Shown: positions 45,055 to 54,785 of the stretch, piece after piece
How the letters are laid out: each line of letters begins with the position of its first letter
Numbering within the stretch: position 1 is the first letter of the stretch
DNA from: Desulfuromusa kysingii
GTDB taxonomy: Bacteria > Desulfobacterota > Desulfuromonadia > Desulfuromonadales > Geopsychrobacteraceae
DNA: 64,000 bases
Assembly (NCBI RefSeq): GCF_900107645.1
Contig: NZ_FNQN01000006.1
Location: 62,001-126,000 of the forward strand
Direction: 5' to 3'
The notes under the pieces: generated by a model
The model's database searches: none
Told to the model about the DNA's origin: nothing
What the model saw: only the letters and a program-made list of their open reading frames with translations
Position numbers and translations under genes: made by a program

Positions 45055-46149
45055 ATGCATATTATAGAATTTATGGGACCATCTCAGGATCTCTATTGGG
45101 GAATGACGAGCATCCAATTTTTCTTCATGATTCAGGTCAGCGCAGCCTGTTCTGCCTTGGCCGCCGCGCAGCGTGCTTTTGGCATCAAAGCTCTAGAGCC
45201 GTACGCGAGTTTCGGGCTGATTTTGGGATTAGGGTTGGGAATAACTGCACCTCTTAATCTGATTCTCGAACTGCATCAACCTTTACGTTTTATTTCGATG
45301 ATCTATAACACCCACTTTACTTCGCCTTTATCCTGGGGAGTCTTTATTCTTTTGAGCTATATGACCGTGATAGCATTGTTTGCACTGGTGATCTTGCGAC
45401 AGACGCTGCAACAACGGCATGTTTCTGGATCAGGTAGTTTGGCGACAATGATTGTTAGATCAGGGAAAACAAGTGAGAAGTCTCTGCGGCTATTGGCTTA
45501 TCTCGCCTTGGTAGCCGCATGTTGTGTGTTTCTCTACAGCAGTATGGATTTAGCCGCAGTTAAAGGTCGGGATTTATGGCACTCTTCAATTGTGCCGATT
45601 ATTTTTATCTGTTCAGCTATGGCCGCTTCTGCAGGTTTGATAACCCTCTTTGCGGTGCTCACAGGGAGGAAAAACCCCGAACATTTCAAATTGCTACGTG
45701 GATGGATGGCATTCTTTCTGCTTCTGCAACTGTTTGCTCAAGTCCTCTGGTTTCTCATTGCCTTTGTTTTTGGCGATAGTTTGGGCCGTTATGCTTTCGA
45801 CTATATCCTCAGTGCCGGATTTCAAAACTTCATTGTTCTCGGCCTTGGTGGTGCCATCCTGCTCCCCATGGTGTTGCTCTATTTTTCCAGTCAGTCAAAA
45901 GCCATGTTGTTATTCGCCAGCGTGCTGACTCTGGCAGGAGCCTATCTTGTACGCTGGAATATTATTGTCACTGGACAGCAAATTCCACGCAGTGGTCTCG
46001 AGATGACTCCGTTTTCGGCTGATCTATGGTCTCATGGTGGACTCATGCAAGCCTTGGCTCCTCTAGCATTGTGGGTATTATTGATGATTCTCGTCACCTG
46101 GACCAGCCCTTGGAAGCAGGTCTTCGGTCAGCAACAGGAAGGATTATAG
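45055..46149 (+). CDS. ttrC: NrfD/TtrC-type membrane anchor subunit
   Basis: 364 residues, about nine membrane helices, starting MHIIEFMGPSQDLYWGM. NrfD/PsrC fold: no heme-binding residues are evident; it oxidises quinol and passes electrons to TtrB. Loops have the acidic and aromatic residues typical of the family. Two bases separate it from ttrB and three from ttrA, so the operon is tightly packed. Confidence 0.86.
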   Translation: MHIIEFMGPSQDLYWGMTSIQFFFMIQVSAACSALAAAQRAFGIKALEPYASFGLILGLGLGITAPLNLILELHQPLRFISMIYNTHFTSPLSWGVFILLSYMTVIALFALVILRQTLQQRHVSGSGSLATMIVRSGKTSEKSLRLLAYLALVAACCVFLYSSMDLAAVKGRDLWHSSIVPIIFICSAMAASAGLITLFAVLTGRKNPEHFKLLRGWMAFFLLLQLFAQVLWFLIAFVFGDSLGRYAFDYILSAGFQNFIVLGLGGAILLPMVLLYFSSQSKAMLLFASVLTLAGAYLVRWNIIVTGQQIPRSGLEMTPFSADLWSHGGLMQALAPLALWVLLMILVTWTSPWKQVFGQQQEGL

Positions 46150-46152
46150 TCG

Positions 46153-49100
46153 ATGAAGATTAAACGTCGTAATTTTGTTAAGGGTCTTGGTGCTGTTGGT
46201 GCCTTGGGTGTATTCGCTGCAGGGAGTGCCTCCACTCTCAAAGCTGTCTCTAAGGGGTGGTGGGCTGGAGAAAAACCAGTTGATTTACTCGCTGGCAATG
46301 CTCTCCCTCCTGAGTGTTCTGTTGATCCTGAGACCGGAGAAGTTATTGCCAACCCTGATCAATATGTCGCTAATGGTCTCTGTACCGCTTGCACCAGCCT
46401 CTGTGGTATCCGGGCACGGGTCGATCGGAAGACAAATCAGGTCCTGCGAGTCAGTGGTAACCCATACCATCCGTTATCGACCGCACCAGCATTGGACTAC
46501 GATGTCCGCATCAGTGATAGTTTCAAGGCGATGAGTGGATTCAAAGGGCAGGGTCTGGAGCAACGCTCTGTGGCTTGTAGCCGTGGTAATGCTGCACTGG
46601 ATATGCTCGCAGACCCCAAACGGGTGCTCACACCTCTCAAAAGGGTCGGATCGCGAGGTGCTGGACAATGGGAGCCAATCAGTTACGAACAATTGCTCAA
46701 TGAAGTTGTTGAAGGAGGTAATCTGTTCGGAGAAGGACAGGTCGACGGATTGCGCGCTATCCGTGATACCAAAACACCGATTGATCCAAATGCTCCAGAA
46801 TTGGGACCTCGCTCCAATCAACTGGCGATGATCAACGGATTTAAAAATGGACGGCTCAGTTTTGCTAAACGTTTTGGCGTATTGAGCTTTGGTTCGAAGA
46901 ATTTTACTGGGCATCGGGGTAACTGTGGTCTCACTATGCGTGGTGGTTACGCTGCGTTGCTGGGAGACTGGAAGAAATACCCGCACCTTAAGCCCGATTA
47001 TAGCAATTGTGAGTATTACCTCTCTATCGGTACAGCACCGGGGAATGCTGGCAATCCGTTTAAACGACAGGCAATGCTGTTAGCTGAGGCTCGAAGCACT
47101 GGAAAGATGAAGTACGTTATTGTTGATCCCGTACAGTCTAATTCTAACAGTCTGGCGTCTGGAACCCGTTCTGAATGGTTGCCGATCACCCCTGGAACCG
47201 ACGGTGCGCTGGTCATGGGGATGATCCGTTGGATCATTGAAAATGGACGCTATAATGAACAATTTCTCAGCCAACCTAATGCTGCTGCAGCAAAACAGGC
47301 GGGTGAACTCAGTTGGTCAAATGCAACCCATCTGGTGGTCACTGATAGCTCTTCACCGTTAGATGGGACGATTCTCAGGGCTGATGCTCTTGGCATTGGT
47401 AGCGCTGAAAGTATGGTTGTCATTGATCAGGCCAGTGGCCAACCGGTAGCCCAAGATCGAGCCAATGGCCCGGCACGTCTGTTTTATGCCGAAACTATCA
47501 AAGTGAAAGATCAGCAAATCGCGGTCAAAACGGCGCTGCAAGTTTTGTTTGATGAGGCGCGCAAGCAGACCCTGGCAGAATATAGTGAAGCCTGTGGTGT
47601 CCCCGTTAAGACCATCGTACGCCTAGCACAGGAATTCACCTCTTATGGACGTCGGGCGGTGGCAGACACTCATGGTGGCACGATGCAATCCAACGGATTT
47701 TATACCGCCTATTCCATCGTTATGTTGAATGCCCTGGTTGGTAACCTCAACTGGAAGGGTGGCATGAGTAGTGGAGGAGGGCGTTATGCCGATGTTAAGC
47801 CTGGTCCCCGTTACAATATGGTTAAATTCCCGGGCAAGGTGGGAGGCAAGGGGGTGACCATCTCCAGACAGGATTTCCCTTATGAAAAAACCTCCGAATA
47901 TAAACGTAAGAAGAAAACTGGCAACCCTTATCCGGCAGATGGTCCATGGTTTCCACTGGCGGCAGGATTACAGCCGGAATTTGTGCTTGGTGGGTTAAAT
48001 AGCTACCCATATCCTCTTAAGGCGGTGATGTTTTGGAACACGAATCCGGTTTACGGTCAGTCTGGGTTGTCCAACCAACTGGATAAGTTGCGCGACCCGA
48101 AACGGATTCCCTTGTTGATCTGTATCGACTCCTTTGTTTCAGAGACTGCGGCTGAATGTGACTATATCGTGCCAGATACCTCTCTCTATGAATATTTTGC
48201 TTCAACTACCCCCTGGAGTGGGACGCTGACAAAGATCAGTACTGTCGGTTGGCCCGCGGTAGACGCTCCTCAACAAACCACACCAGCTGGAGATCCGATC
48301 AGCATGGAGAGCTTCCTGATTGATGTTGCCAAGCGGATGGATCTGCCTGGGTTTGGTGATAAAGCCATCCCTGACGCCGATGGTAAATTATGGCCGTTGA
48401 ATCGACCACAAGACTGGTATTTACGCCTTTTTGCTAATATTGCCTTTGATGGCAAACCAGTTCCAGATGCTAATGATGAGGATATGAATCTGACCGGTCT
48501 TGACCGCTTTGCTCCACGACTTGCAGAAGTTCTTAAGCCCGAAGAACAACGTAAGGTGGCCTATGTTATGTCGCATGGTGGACGTTTTGAAAGTGAAAAG
48601 GAGAGTTATCAGGCGGATGGTTTGACACATAAATATAAGGCGCCGATGCAAATTTATAACGAAACTCTTGCGCATCATCGTAACAGCATGACAGGTGAGC
48701 GGTTTCATGGCACCGCACGCTGGATTCCACCGGTCTTTCTCAATGGAGACAAACTAAGTGATACCTATCCTGCTGCTAAATGGCCCTTCAAATTGGTTTC
48801 GTCAAAGAGTCAATTTATGAATTCCGGGACTATCTCCGCTAAGCGTTTGCGTGATTTGAAGCCGAGCAATGAATTGGCCATGCATGCTGATGATGCCCGT
48901 CGTTTGGGAGTCAAGAGCGGTGATCGTCTCCGCCTTGTCACTGCCAGTGGCGAGGCTGTCGGGGTTGTCTCCGTTCGCGATGGTATTATGCCGGGTGTCA
49001 TTGGCATCGAGCACGGCTTTGGGCATTGGCGTTTCGGCGCCGATGCCATGAGCTTTGGTCAACAAAAACTTACACCTGATTCAGCTTATAGTGCCGGGGT

Positions 49101-49218
49101 GGCTATTAATCGCCTCGGGTTAACCGATTCTAGCCGTCCTGGGGTTTCAACCCTTGCGGACTTTGTTCTTGGCGCCAATGCCCGCAATGGATTACCGGCC
49201 CGCGTGGAGAAGGTCTGA
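46153..49218 (+). CDS. ttrA: Tetrathionate reductase-type molybdopterin catalytic subunit
   Basis: 1021 residues. Tat signal KRRNFVKGLGAVGALGVFA, a 4Fe-4S site C77-x2-C80-x3-C84 with C142, and a molybdopterin core with HRGNCGLTMRGGYA (C258 is the likely Mo ligand), then the C-terminal dinucleotide-binding domain. DMSO-reductase superfamily, TtrA branch by length, gene order and the LKRVGSRGAGQWEPIS motif. Reduces tetrathionate to thiosulfate in the periplasm for anaerobic respiration. Arsenate, selenate or polysulfide reduction cannot be fully excluded from sequence alone. Confidence 0.87.
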   Translation: MKIKRRNFVKGLGAVGALGVFAAGSASTLKAVSKGWWAGEKPVDLLAGNALPPECSVDPETGEVIANPDQYVANGLCTACTSLCGIRARVDRKTNQVLRVSGNPYHPLSTAPALDYDVRISDSFKAMSGFKGQGLEQRSVACSRGNAALDMLADPKRVLTPLKRVGSRGAGQWEPISYEQLLNEVVEGGNLFGEGQVDGLRAIRDTKTPIDPNAPELGPRSNQLAMINGFKNGRLSFAKRFGVLSFGSKNFTGHRGNCGLTMRGGYAALLGDWKKYPHLKPDYSNCEYYLSIGTAPGNAGNPFKRQAMLLAEARSTGKMKYVIVDPVQSNSNSLASGTRSEWLPITPGTDGALVMGMIRWIIENGRYNEQFLSQPNAAAAKQAGELSWSNATHLVVTDSSSPLDGTILRADALGIGSAESMVVIDQASGQPVAQDRANGPARLFYAETIKVKDQQIAVKTALQVLFDEARKQTLAEYSEACGVPVKTIVRLAQEFTSYGRRAVADTHGGTMQSNGFYTAYSIVMLNALVGNLNWKGGMSSGGGRYADVKPGPRYNMVKFPGKVGGKGVTISRQDFPYEKTSEYKRKKKTGNPYPADGPWFPLAAGLQPEFVLGGLNSYPYPLKAVMFWNTNPVYGQSGLSNQLDKLRDPKRIPLLICIDSFVSETAAECDYIVPDTSLYEYFASTTPWSGTLTKISTVGWPAVDAPQQTTPAGDPISMESFLIDVAKRMDLPGFGDKAIPDADGKLWPLNRPQDWYLRLFANIAFDGKPVPDANDEDMNLTGLDRFAPRLAEVLKPEEQRKVAYVMSHGGRFESEKESYQADGLTHKYKAPMQIYNETLAHHRNSMTGERFHGTARWIPPVFLNGDKLSDTYPAAKWPFKLVSSKSQFMNSGTISAKRLRDLKPSNELAMHADDARRLGVKSGDRLRLVTASGEAVGVVSVRDGIMPGVIGIEHGFGHWRFGADAMSFGQQKLTPDSAYSAGVAINRLGLTDSSRPGVSTLADFVLGANARNGLPARVEKV

Positions 49219-49790
49219 TGTCTAACCATGCGCTACAGGAAGCCGCAGCCGTCTCTGAACTCGCTGCGGCGATTTACCTGAAAGCGCCTTCAGCCGAATT
49301 GATTAATGAGCTTAAAAGCGTTTTTACCGATCCAGAAGAATTCAGTGAAGAACCCCTCAATTTGTTGTTAGAGGAGTATCACGAACTGTTTTTTAACCCG
49401 GTATCTACCCATTTTATCTGTCCCTTTGAATCGTTTGCACGTGAGCAACGTTATTGGGGAGAGGCAGCGATAGATGTCAGAGAGTATTACCGACAGGCTG
49501 AGTTTGATCCACAATCACTTCGCAGCGAAGTCTATTGGAAAAATCAACGCATGCCTGATCAGATCGGCTTTGAGATGGCTTTTTTCAGTGCTTTGCTCAA
49601 GAGTGCAGAAGCGCAGGCTGATGCAGCGGATGAGTTGCTTAAAACGGCGCGTATGTTCCATACTGAACATATTAACAGCTGGATGGGAGAATATGGAGCT
49701 CGTCTCCAACGTGAAGCCCGAACGTCTCTTTACCGGCTGTTGGGCACTTTAACCTGTGAAGTTGCAGAGATCTCTTTGGAGGAGGGCTGA
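49218..49790 (+). CDS. TorD/DmsD-family molybdoenzyme chaperone
   Basis: 190 residues, all helical, starting on the last base of the ttrA stop codon. Motif YHELFFNPVSTHFICPFES matches the conserved TorD/DmsD core (E-Y-x-x-L-F-x-x-P). The family binds Tat signals and aids cofactor loading; the position at the end of the operon points to TtrA as client. No cysteine-rich motif. Confidence 0.84.
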   Translation: MSNHALQEAAAVSELAAAIYLKAPSAELINELKSVFTDPEEFSEEPLNLLLEEYHELFFNPVSTHFICPFESFAREQRYWGEAAIDVREYYRQAEFDPQSLRSEVYWKNQRMPDQIGFEMAFFSALLKSAEAQADAADELLKTARMFHTEHINSWMGEYGARLQREARTSLYRLLGTLTCEVAEISLEEG

Positions 49791-49850
49791 AGTGATTATT
49801 TGCCCTGAATTATTTCTGATACGATAATCTTCTTTGTGTCTGCAGCATAT

Positions 49851-49907
49851 AAACTGAACTGCACTTGTCGTGAATGTCGGCAGAGTGCAGTTCAGTTTTG
49901 TTTTTTG
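49851..49907 (+). terminator. Terminator after the ttr operon
   Basis: A perfect 15-bp inverted repeat AAACTGAACTGCACT / AGTGCAGTTCAGTTT with an 18-base loop, then TGTTTTTT, 60 bases after the chaperone gene. Confidence 0.8.
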
Positions 49908-50009
49908 TTCAGAAGATCCTGAAATAAATAAGAACTAATAAATAGATAGTTAAAATCTATTACTCAATAAAATAGTTTAATTATTAGGCAAGTAGGATAG
50001 CTATATTCA

Positions 50010-50792
50010 CTAGATGAAAATCTTGGGAGTCTTAGGGACAGCACAATTATTGACCAGCAACTCTGTCCGTTCCTGGATGACAGGATGGTTAAAAGCTCTG
50101 GCATTAAATCCACAGTTTTTGATACAGGAACAACACATGATGCAGTGTGCCGCATCTGTCTTGACAGAGTCTGAAACAGTAATCACTTCAACAGGACAGA
50201 CTTCCGCACATTTTCCACAAAGTGTACAGTTTTCCTCATTGGTCTCCGGTGCCAGGCCACCAAACTTGACCCTCTCTTTGTAGGGAACATTTCCTTCGAT
50301 CTCCGGGGTATTAAAGTCGCGATTTTTTAACTTTTTGGCAACCTGCTGTCCAAAGGTGAGTGCAAGTTTCAAATCATCGGCATTTGGTCTGCCGGCCGCA
50401 ATAGGATTCTCTGGCGTAGAATACGAGTGCTCGCCGATGAAAGCCCCTGCGGCAATGACACTGAACCCCTGGGTGGTTGCGACATCCCGCAACTCTACGA
50501 GAGCGTCTTCAAATTCACGATTTCCATAGAGTGCCACGATAATTGTAGGAACGTTGTCAGATTTGAAGTTGGCTATTCTGTGCAAACAGTCTGCAGGAAC
50601 ACGGCCTGCATAGACAGGAACTCCGATGATGGCAATTCCGGAAGATATTTGTAAGGGCGAATTTGCAGAATTGTGGGTTAAGTTATGATGGTGGATTTGT
50701 GTTGGGGCAATCCCTGTAACAATGGCTTCTAAGGTTCGTCTTGTCGTCCCCGTTGGTGAAAAATAGATGAGATGTGCAGTGTTTATGGCCAT
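50010..50792 (-). CDS. EFR1-family ferrodoxin (flavodoxin-like plus 2x4Fe-4S)
   Basis: 260 residues: N-terminal flavodoxin-like domain starting YFSPTGTTRRTL with GVPVYAGRVP, then a bacterial ferredoxin region with CTLCGKCAEVCP and CIMCCSCIKNCG (eight cysteines). EFR1 proteins are electron carriers of unclear partner. Located downstream of the ttr operon on the other strand; no direct link to it is shown. Start ATG with no strong ribosome site. Confidence 0.88.
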   Translation of the reverse strand: MAINTAHLIYFSPTGTTRRTLEAIVTGIAPTQIHHHNLTHNSANSPLQISSGIAIIGVPVYAGRVPADCLHRIANFKSDNVPTIIVALYGNREFEDALVELRDVATTQGFSVIAAGAFIGEHSYSTPENPIAAGRPNADDLKLALTFGQQVAKKLKNRDFNTPEIEGNVPYKERVKFGGLAPETNEENCTLCGKCAEVCPVEVITVSDSVKTDAAHCIMCCSCIKNCGFNARAFNHPVIQERTELLVNNCAVPKTPKIFI

Positions 50793-50961
50793 ATAGAATC
50801 TTTCGTGTGGTTAAGCGATAGGTTTATTTTTAGGCAATTTATAACAAATCGAGTCTAAGGGTAAACATCTTTATCACATTCGCAATGATCTGAACACTTA
50901 AACGTTTCACTTCCTCTGATCTCGTCCTGATGATGGCAACAGACAGAGGACGATGATTGAC

Positions 50962-50988
50962 CTTACCAATTTGTAATGTTGTGGTAAG
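50962..50988 (+). promoter_or_regulatory. Inverted repeat, candidate operator
   Basis: CTTACCA-N13-TGGTAAG, about 7-bp arms, 22 bases before a TATAAT (51010-51015) that lacks a good -35 at 17 bases. This is the layout of an activator-dependent promoter; the OmpR-type regulator encoded next door is the obvious candidate. Confidence 0.4.
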
Positions 50989-51067
50989 CCCTTGTTCATG
51001 GAGGGCGTGTATAATTCACACCAAAAAGAAAGGTGCAAAGACGTGCACAATCATAAAGGAGAAAACC

Positions 51068-51514
51068 ATGAAAAAATTGCTACAAGTCCTGTTCTCTATT
51101 TTCTTTGCAACGACGATCTCTCTCCCCGCAGAGGCATTGGCGACTCCAACCGAGGAAATTGACGATACTGTCGGTGAACAAACTGCGACCAAGGCTTCAG
51201 AGCCTGAGAACTACTACCTCCGGTTTATTATGGGCAACTTTGGAACACAATTTTTGACAGAAGATTCGACCCCAAACGCAGAATCTCCAATGCTCTTTGT
51301 GAGTGATTCGATGGGGAAAATTGTCAAAAATGCTCACGTGGTCGCAACGATAATAGCTCCTGACGGCAGGCAAATGATGGGCATCGCTCAACCATTTAGA
51401 AGCGGATATTTACTCCCCACTCATCATTTGATGCCGGGGCGATATCGGGTTGAAGCAGAGGTTGTGACCAATGGATGGTTGTTAACTGACGAATTCAGCT
51501 TTATGAAGAGTTGA
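51068..51514 (+). CDS. Secreted protein of unknown function (YtkA/FixH-like fold possible)
   Basis: 148 residues: signal peptide (KKLLQVLFSIFFATTISLPAEALA), an acidic linker, then a beta-rich domain with FVSDSMGKIVKNAHVVATII, PDGRQMMG and MPGRYRVEAEV. The 'K-x-V-x-x-A-x-V-x-x-x-I-x-x-P-D-G' and 'G-x-Y' spacing resembles YtkA-like or FixH-like immunoglobulin-type domains. Ribosome site AAGGAG. Directly upstream of an OmpR/kinase pair, so it is probably its target or accessory; metal or envelope stress is a guess. Confidence 0.68.
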   Translation: MKKLLQVLFSIFFATTISLPAEALATPTEEIDDTVGEQTATKASEPENYYLRFIMGNFGTQFLTEDSTPNAESPMLFVSDSMGKIVKNAHVVATIIAPDGRQMMGIAQPFRSGYLLPTHHLMPGRYRVEAEVVTNGWLLTDEFSFMKS

Positions 51515-51638
51515 ACCTGCTCTGTTCAGATTGTTTCTCTCCTTGTCGGGGATTAAATTGCATCCGGTCTGATTAATATTTAGAATGAACTTGAGTTATC
51601 CAATTATGCCGATGATGATTATCGATAGGGGCTGTAAA

Positions 51639-52319
51639 ATGAGAGTCTTGCTGATCGAAGACGATGCTGATACTGCGGCGTATCTGACTAAAGGTTTAGG
51701 CGAATGTGGTCATGGTGTGAATCACGCGGATGATGGCAACAATGGTCTGTTTATGGCTCTTGATCAGCCGTATGATGTTCTTGTTGTTGACCGGATGTTG
51801 CCGGGTTTGGATGGCTTGGGGATTGTCCGTGCTGTCCGCGCTGCAGGGAACAGCACTCCGGTGCTTATTCTTAGTGCCCTTGGTGATGTTGATGCTCGCG
51901 TTGAAGGGCTTCGTGCTGGGGGCGACGATTATTTGACCAAGCCGTTTGCTTTCTCTGAGTTACTCGCCAGACTAGAGGTTCTTATTCGGAGAAATACAAC
52001 AGCCAACGATCAGCTGACCAAGCTCAAGGTTGGTGATCTGGAGATGGATCTCCTTTCCAGGAGAGTGAAACGGAATGGGGTCGAGGTCGATTTACAGCCG
52101 CGAGAGTTTCGCTTGTTGGAGTTTCTTATGCGCTACAGTGGTCAGGTCGTCACGCGTACGATGTTACTGGAAAGTGTCTGGGACTATAATTTTGATCCTC
52201 AGACGAACGTCATCGATGTTCATATCAGTCGATTACGTAGTAAAATTGACAAACATTTCGATAATCCTCTACTGCACACGATCCGTGGTGCAGGGTATGT
52301 CCTCCGTGAAGATCATTAA
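51639..52319 (+). CDS. OmpR/CusR-type response regulator
   Basis: 226 residues: receiver with LLIEDDADTAAYL, phospho-acceptor Asp in LVVDRMLPG and KPFAF, then winged helix ending HTIRGAGYVLRE. ATG at 51639 begins exactly at the receiver; the open frame extends 54 bases upstream without support. Overlaps the kinase gene by 23 bases. Closest in style to CusR/CopR metal-responsive regulators. Confidence 0.91.
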   Translation: MRVLLIEDDADTAAYLTKGLGECGHGVNHADDGNNGLFMALDQPYDVLVVDRMLPGLDGLGIVRAVRAAGNSTPVLILSALGDVDARVEGLRAGGDDYLTKPFAFSELLARLEVLIRRNTTANDQLTKLKVGDLEMDLLSRRVKRNGVEVDLQPREFRLLEFLMRYSGQVVTRTMLLESVWDYNFDPQTNVIDVHISRLRSKIDKHFDNPLLHTIRGAGYVLREDH

Positions 52320-53682
52320 ACTCTTTAAAAGTTCAACTTTTCGGCTGGCCCTGATTTATATGACCTTGTTTGGTCTGTCAGTGTTGCTTCTGCTTGGTTT
52401 TATTTATTGGTCTACAGCGGGCTATATGGTGCGCCAGACGGAAGCCACGATTGATGCTGAAATTACTGGTTTGGCTGAGCGCTATGACCTTTCAGGCTTT
52501 TCGGGTCTGAAAGAGGTGATCAATGAACGCCTGTCGCGGCAGGGGATGAATACGTCCATCTACCTTCTCACGGACAATCAGTTTAAACCCCTTTTGGGTA
52601 ACATCGGGACTTGGCCTGTGGAGCAACCATCTGAACAGGGATGGTTGTCCTTTCAACTTGATTCAACGCTTGTCCCTTCGGATCACCGACATAAAGCTTT
52701 GGTCAGAGTATTTCCTTTGCGGGATGATTTTCATCTTTTGGTTGGACGAGATATCCATGCATTGGTGGAGATCCAGGTGCTGATACGTGAAGCCCTCTTC
52801 TGGGGGTTGATGATGACCGTGGTGCTCGCATTGGTTGGGGGCTTTATGATGAGCAGGACGATGGTTCACAAAATCGAAGTTATCAATGACACCTGTCACC
52901 GCATCATGGCTGGAGATCTGACCCATCGTATCCCGAGTTCAGGAGGGGATGATGATTTTGATAAGTTGGTTGCTACTCTTAATCGAATGCTGGACCAGAT
53001 AGAAATATTGATGCAAGGGGTGAAACAGGTGACCAATAACATTGCCCATGATCTGCGAACACCGTTGAGCCGATTACGGCGACGTCTTGATATGCTCCGC
53101 GAAAATGATCATGGTGATAATTGCGATGATGAATTGATTGAGCAAGCTATCGGTGAAGCCGATGGTCTGCTGGCAACCTTTAAAGCGTTATTGCGTATAA
53201 GTGAAGTCGAATCTGGAAGTCGGTTGGTTGGTTTTCAAGCAGTTGACGTTGCCGAATTGTTGCACGATCTGATTGAGTTTTATGATCCTTTGAGTGAAGA
53301 AAAGGGGCAGAGTATCGTCCTTGAAACACAATCGATAAAACCTTTTCAGGGTGATCGGGATCTGCTCTTTCAGGCCTTCGCTAATGTTTTGGATAATGCC
53401 ATCAAATATACTCCAGCAGGAGGCAAGATCCAAATTAAAGCAGATGATAATTCTCAGCAGTTACAGGTTTCAATTTGCGATACAGGAATCGGAATTCCTC
53501 CGTCTGATCGTGAAAAAGTGTTCAATCGTTTTTATCGACGTGAAACAAGCCGATCTTCACCGGGAAATGGTCTCGGATTGAGTTTGGTCGAGGCCATTGT
53601 GAACTTACATCAAGGTCAAATTATCCTGTCTGGCAACTCTCCAGGACTTACGGTTAAAATTTTGTTTCAACGAACCTCCTGA
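52297..53682 (+). CDS. Sensor histidine kinase (CusS/QseC-like)
   Basis: 461 residues from ATG 52297: helix (about 17-38), periplasmic loop (about 40-160), second helix (about 165-190), HAMP, HisKA with His in NIAHDLRTPLSRL and HATPase with VLDNAIKYT and GNGLGLSLVEAIV. The start lies inside the end of the regulator gene; the longer open frame to 52075 runs through that gene and is not used. Partner of the regulator just upstream. Confidence 0.9.
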   Translation: MSSVKIIKLFKSSTFRLALIYMTLFGLSVLLLLGFIYWSTAGYMVRQTEATIDAEITGLAERYDLSGFSGLKEVINERLSRQGMNTSIYLLTDNQFKPLLGNIGTWPVEQPSEQGWLSFQLDSTLVPSDHRHKALVRVFPLRDDFHLLVGRDIHALVEIQVLIREALFWGLMMTVVLALVGGFMMSRTMVHKIEVINDTCHRIMAGDLTHRIPSSGGDDDFDKLVATLNRMLDQIEILMQGVKQVTNNIAHDLRTPLSRLRRRLDMLRENDHGDNCDDELIEQAIGEADGLLATFKALLRISEVESGSRLVGFQAVDVAELLHDLIEFYDPLSEEKGQSIVLETQSIKPFQGDRDLLFQAFANVLDNAIKYTPAGGKIQIKADDNSQQLQVSICDTGIGIPPSDREKVFNRFYRRETSRSSPGNGLGLSLVEAIVNLHQGQIILSGNSPGLTVKILFQRTS

Positions 53683-53763
53683 TGGGTAAATAATCATTTC
53701 AGAGTGAAACAGCTTCTGTCTCTTGTCTTGCCCCGAAGACTTTGGTGGCGGATATAGACAGAC

Positions 53764-53799
53764 AAAAAAAGCTATCCCCACCGGAAGGTGAGGACAGCT
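53764..53799 (-). terminator. Terminator after mscS
   Basis: On the minus strand AGCTGTCCTCACC and GGTGGGGATAGCT pair around TTCC with two mismatches, followed by TTTTTTT. Confidence 0.78.
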
Positions 53800-53851
53800 C
53801 TCGTGAATTAAAGCTTTGGAAATCCAAAAATTTTACTGAGTAAATTGAAAA

Positions 53852-54673
53852 TTAAGCCGCGACTTCGTCTTTAACAACATGCAGGTCATGTTGTGGATAC
53901 GGGATAGAAATTCCTTCAGCATCAAAGCGTATTTTAATCTCTTCTTGAATCTCAAATAGAACAGACCAGTAGTCAGCACTTTTGACCCAGGGGCGAACAA
54001 CAAAATTAACACTGCTGTCAGCAAGCTCTGATACGCCGATTGTTGGAGCTGGATCTTTCAAAATTCGCTCATCACTGCTGAGGATATCTTCAAGAACCGC
54101 GCGGACTTTTTTCAGATCATCATTGTAGCTGACACCAATGACCATATCCACACGCCTGGTTTCTTTGGCAGAATAATTGGTTATTGTCGTGCCGACGATT
54201 TGTCCGTTGGGAACTGTAATTTCCTTGTTGTCGCCCGTTCTCATTTTCGTGCTGAAGATTTGAATTTCTTCTACAATACCGGAAACTCCGCCAGCTTCGA
54301 CAAAATCCCCTACTTTAAAGGGACGAAACAGTATCAGCATAAATCCAGAAGCAAAGTTGCCCAGCGTTCCCTGCAACGAAAGTCCAATTGCTAAGCCGGC
54401 TGCAGCAATAATAGCTGCAAAAGATGTTGTCTCTATTCCCAGTTTACCCAATGCTGCTAAAATGACAAAGACCATCAAAGCGACATAAATAACCGTCTTG
54501 GTAAACTTCACCAAAGTTTCATCAACTTTACTTTTCTGCATCATTTTTACGACGATATTTGTAATGATGCGTGCTGCAATTCGACCTACAATAAAAACAA
54601 TAATAGCCCAAACAAGTGGTAAACCGTAACTCTGTACCAAGTCTATCAACTTGTCTGTAGATATTGCCTCCAT
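53852..54673 (-). CDS. Mechanosensitive ion channel, MscS family
   Basis: 273 residues: three membrane helices (about 15-100) with the pore helix region AAGLAIGLSLQGTLGNFASG and then RPFKVGDFVEAGGVSG, the conserved beta-domain start, and the C-terminal vestibule domain. Opens under membrane tension to release solutes on osmotic downshift. Ribosome site AGGAGG. Its presence fits the glycine betaine uptake genes elsewhere in the window. Confidence 0.92.
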   Translation of the reverse strand: MEAISTDKLIDLVQSYGLPLVWAIIVFIVGRIAARIITNIVVKMMQKSKVDETLVKFTKTVIYVALMVFVILAALGKLGIETTSFAAIIAAAGLAIGLSLQGTLGNFASGFMLILFRPFKVGDFVEAGGVSGIVEEIQIFSTKMRTGDNKEITVPNGQIVGTTITNYSAKETRRVDMVIGVSYNDDLKKVRAVLEDILSSDERILKDPAPTIGVSELADSSVNFVVRPWVKSADYWSVLFEIQEEIKIRFDAEGISIPYPQHDLHVVKDEVAA

Positions 54674-54785
54674 ACAAACCTCCTGATTTCTAATTTTGTT
54701 TGAAATTCTTCGACATGAAGATTTCAGCGCTTAATGAGAAATTTTAACATGGATTTGTTAAATTGCAACATAAAAAGATGACTAA

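Noticed and set aside
46474-46986. 170-codon minus-strand open frame inside ttrA
   Set aside because: No ribosome site and lies wholly within a conserved gene; codon bias follows the plus-strand gene.
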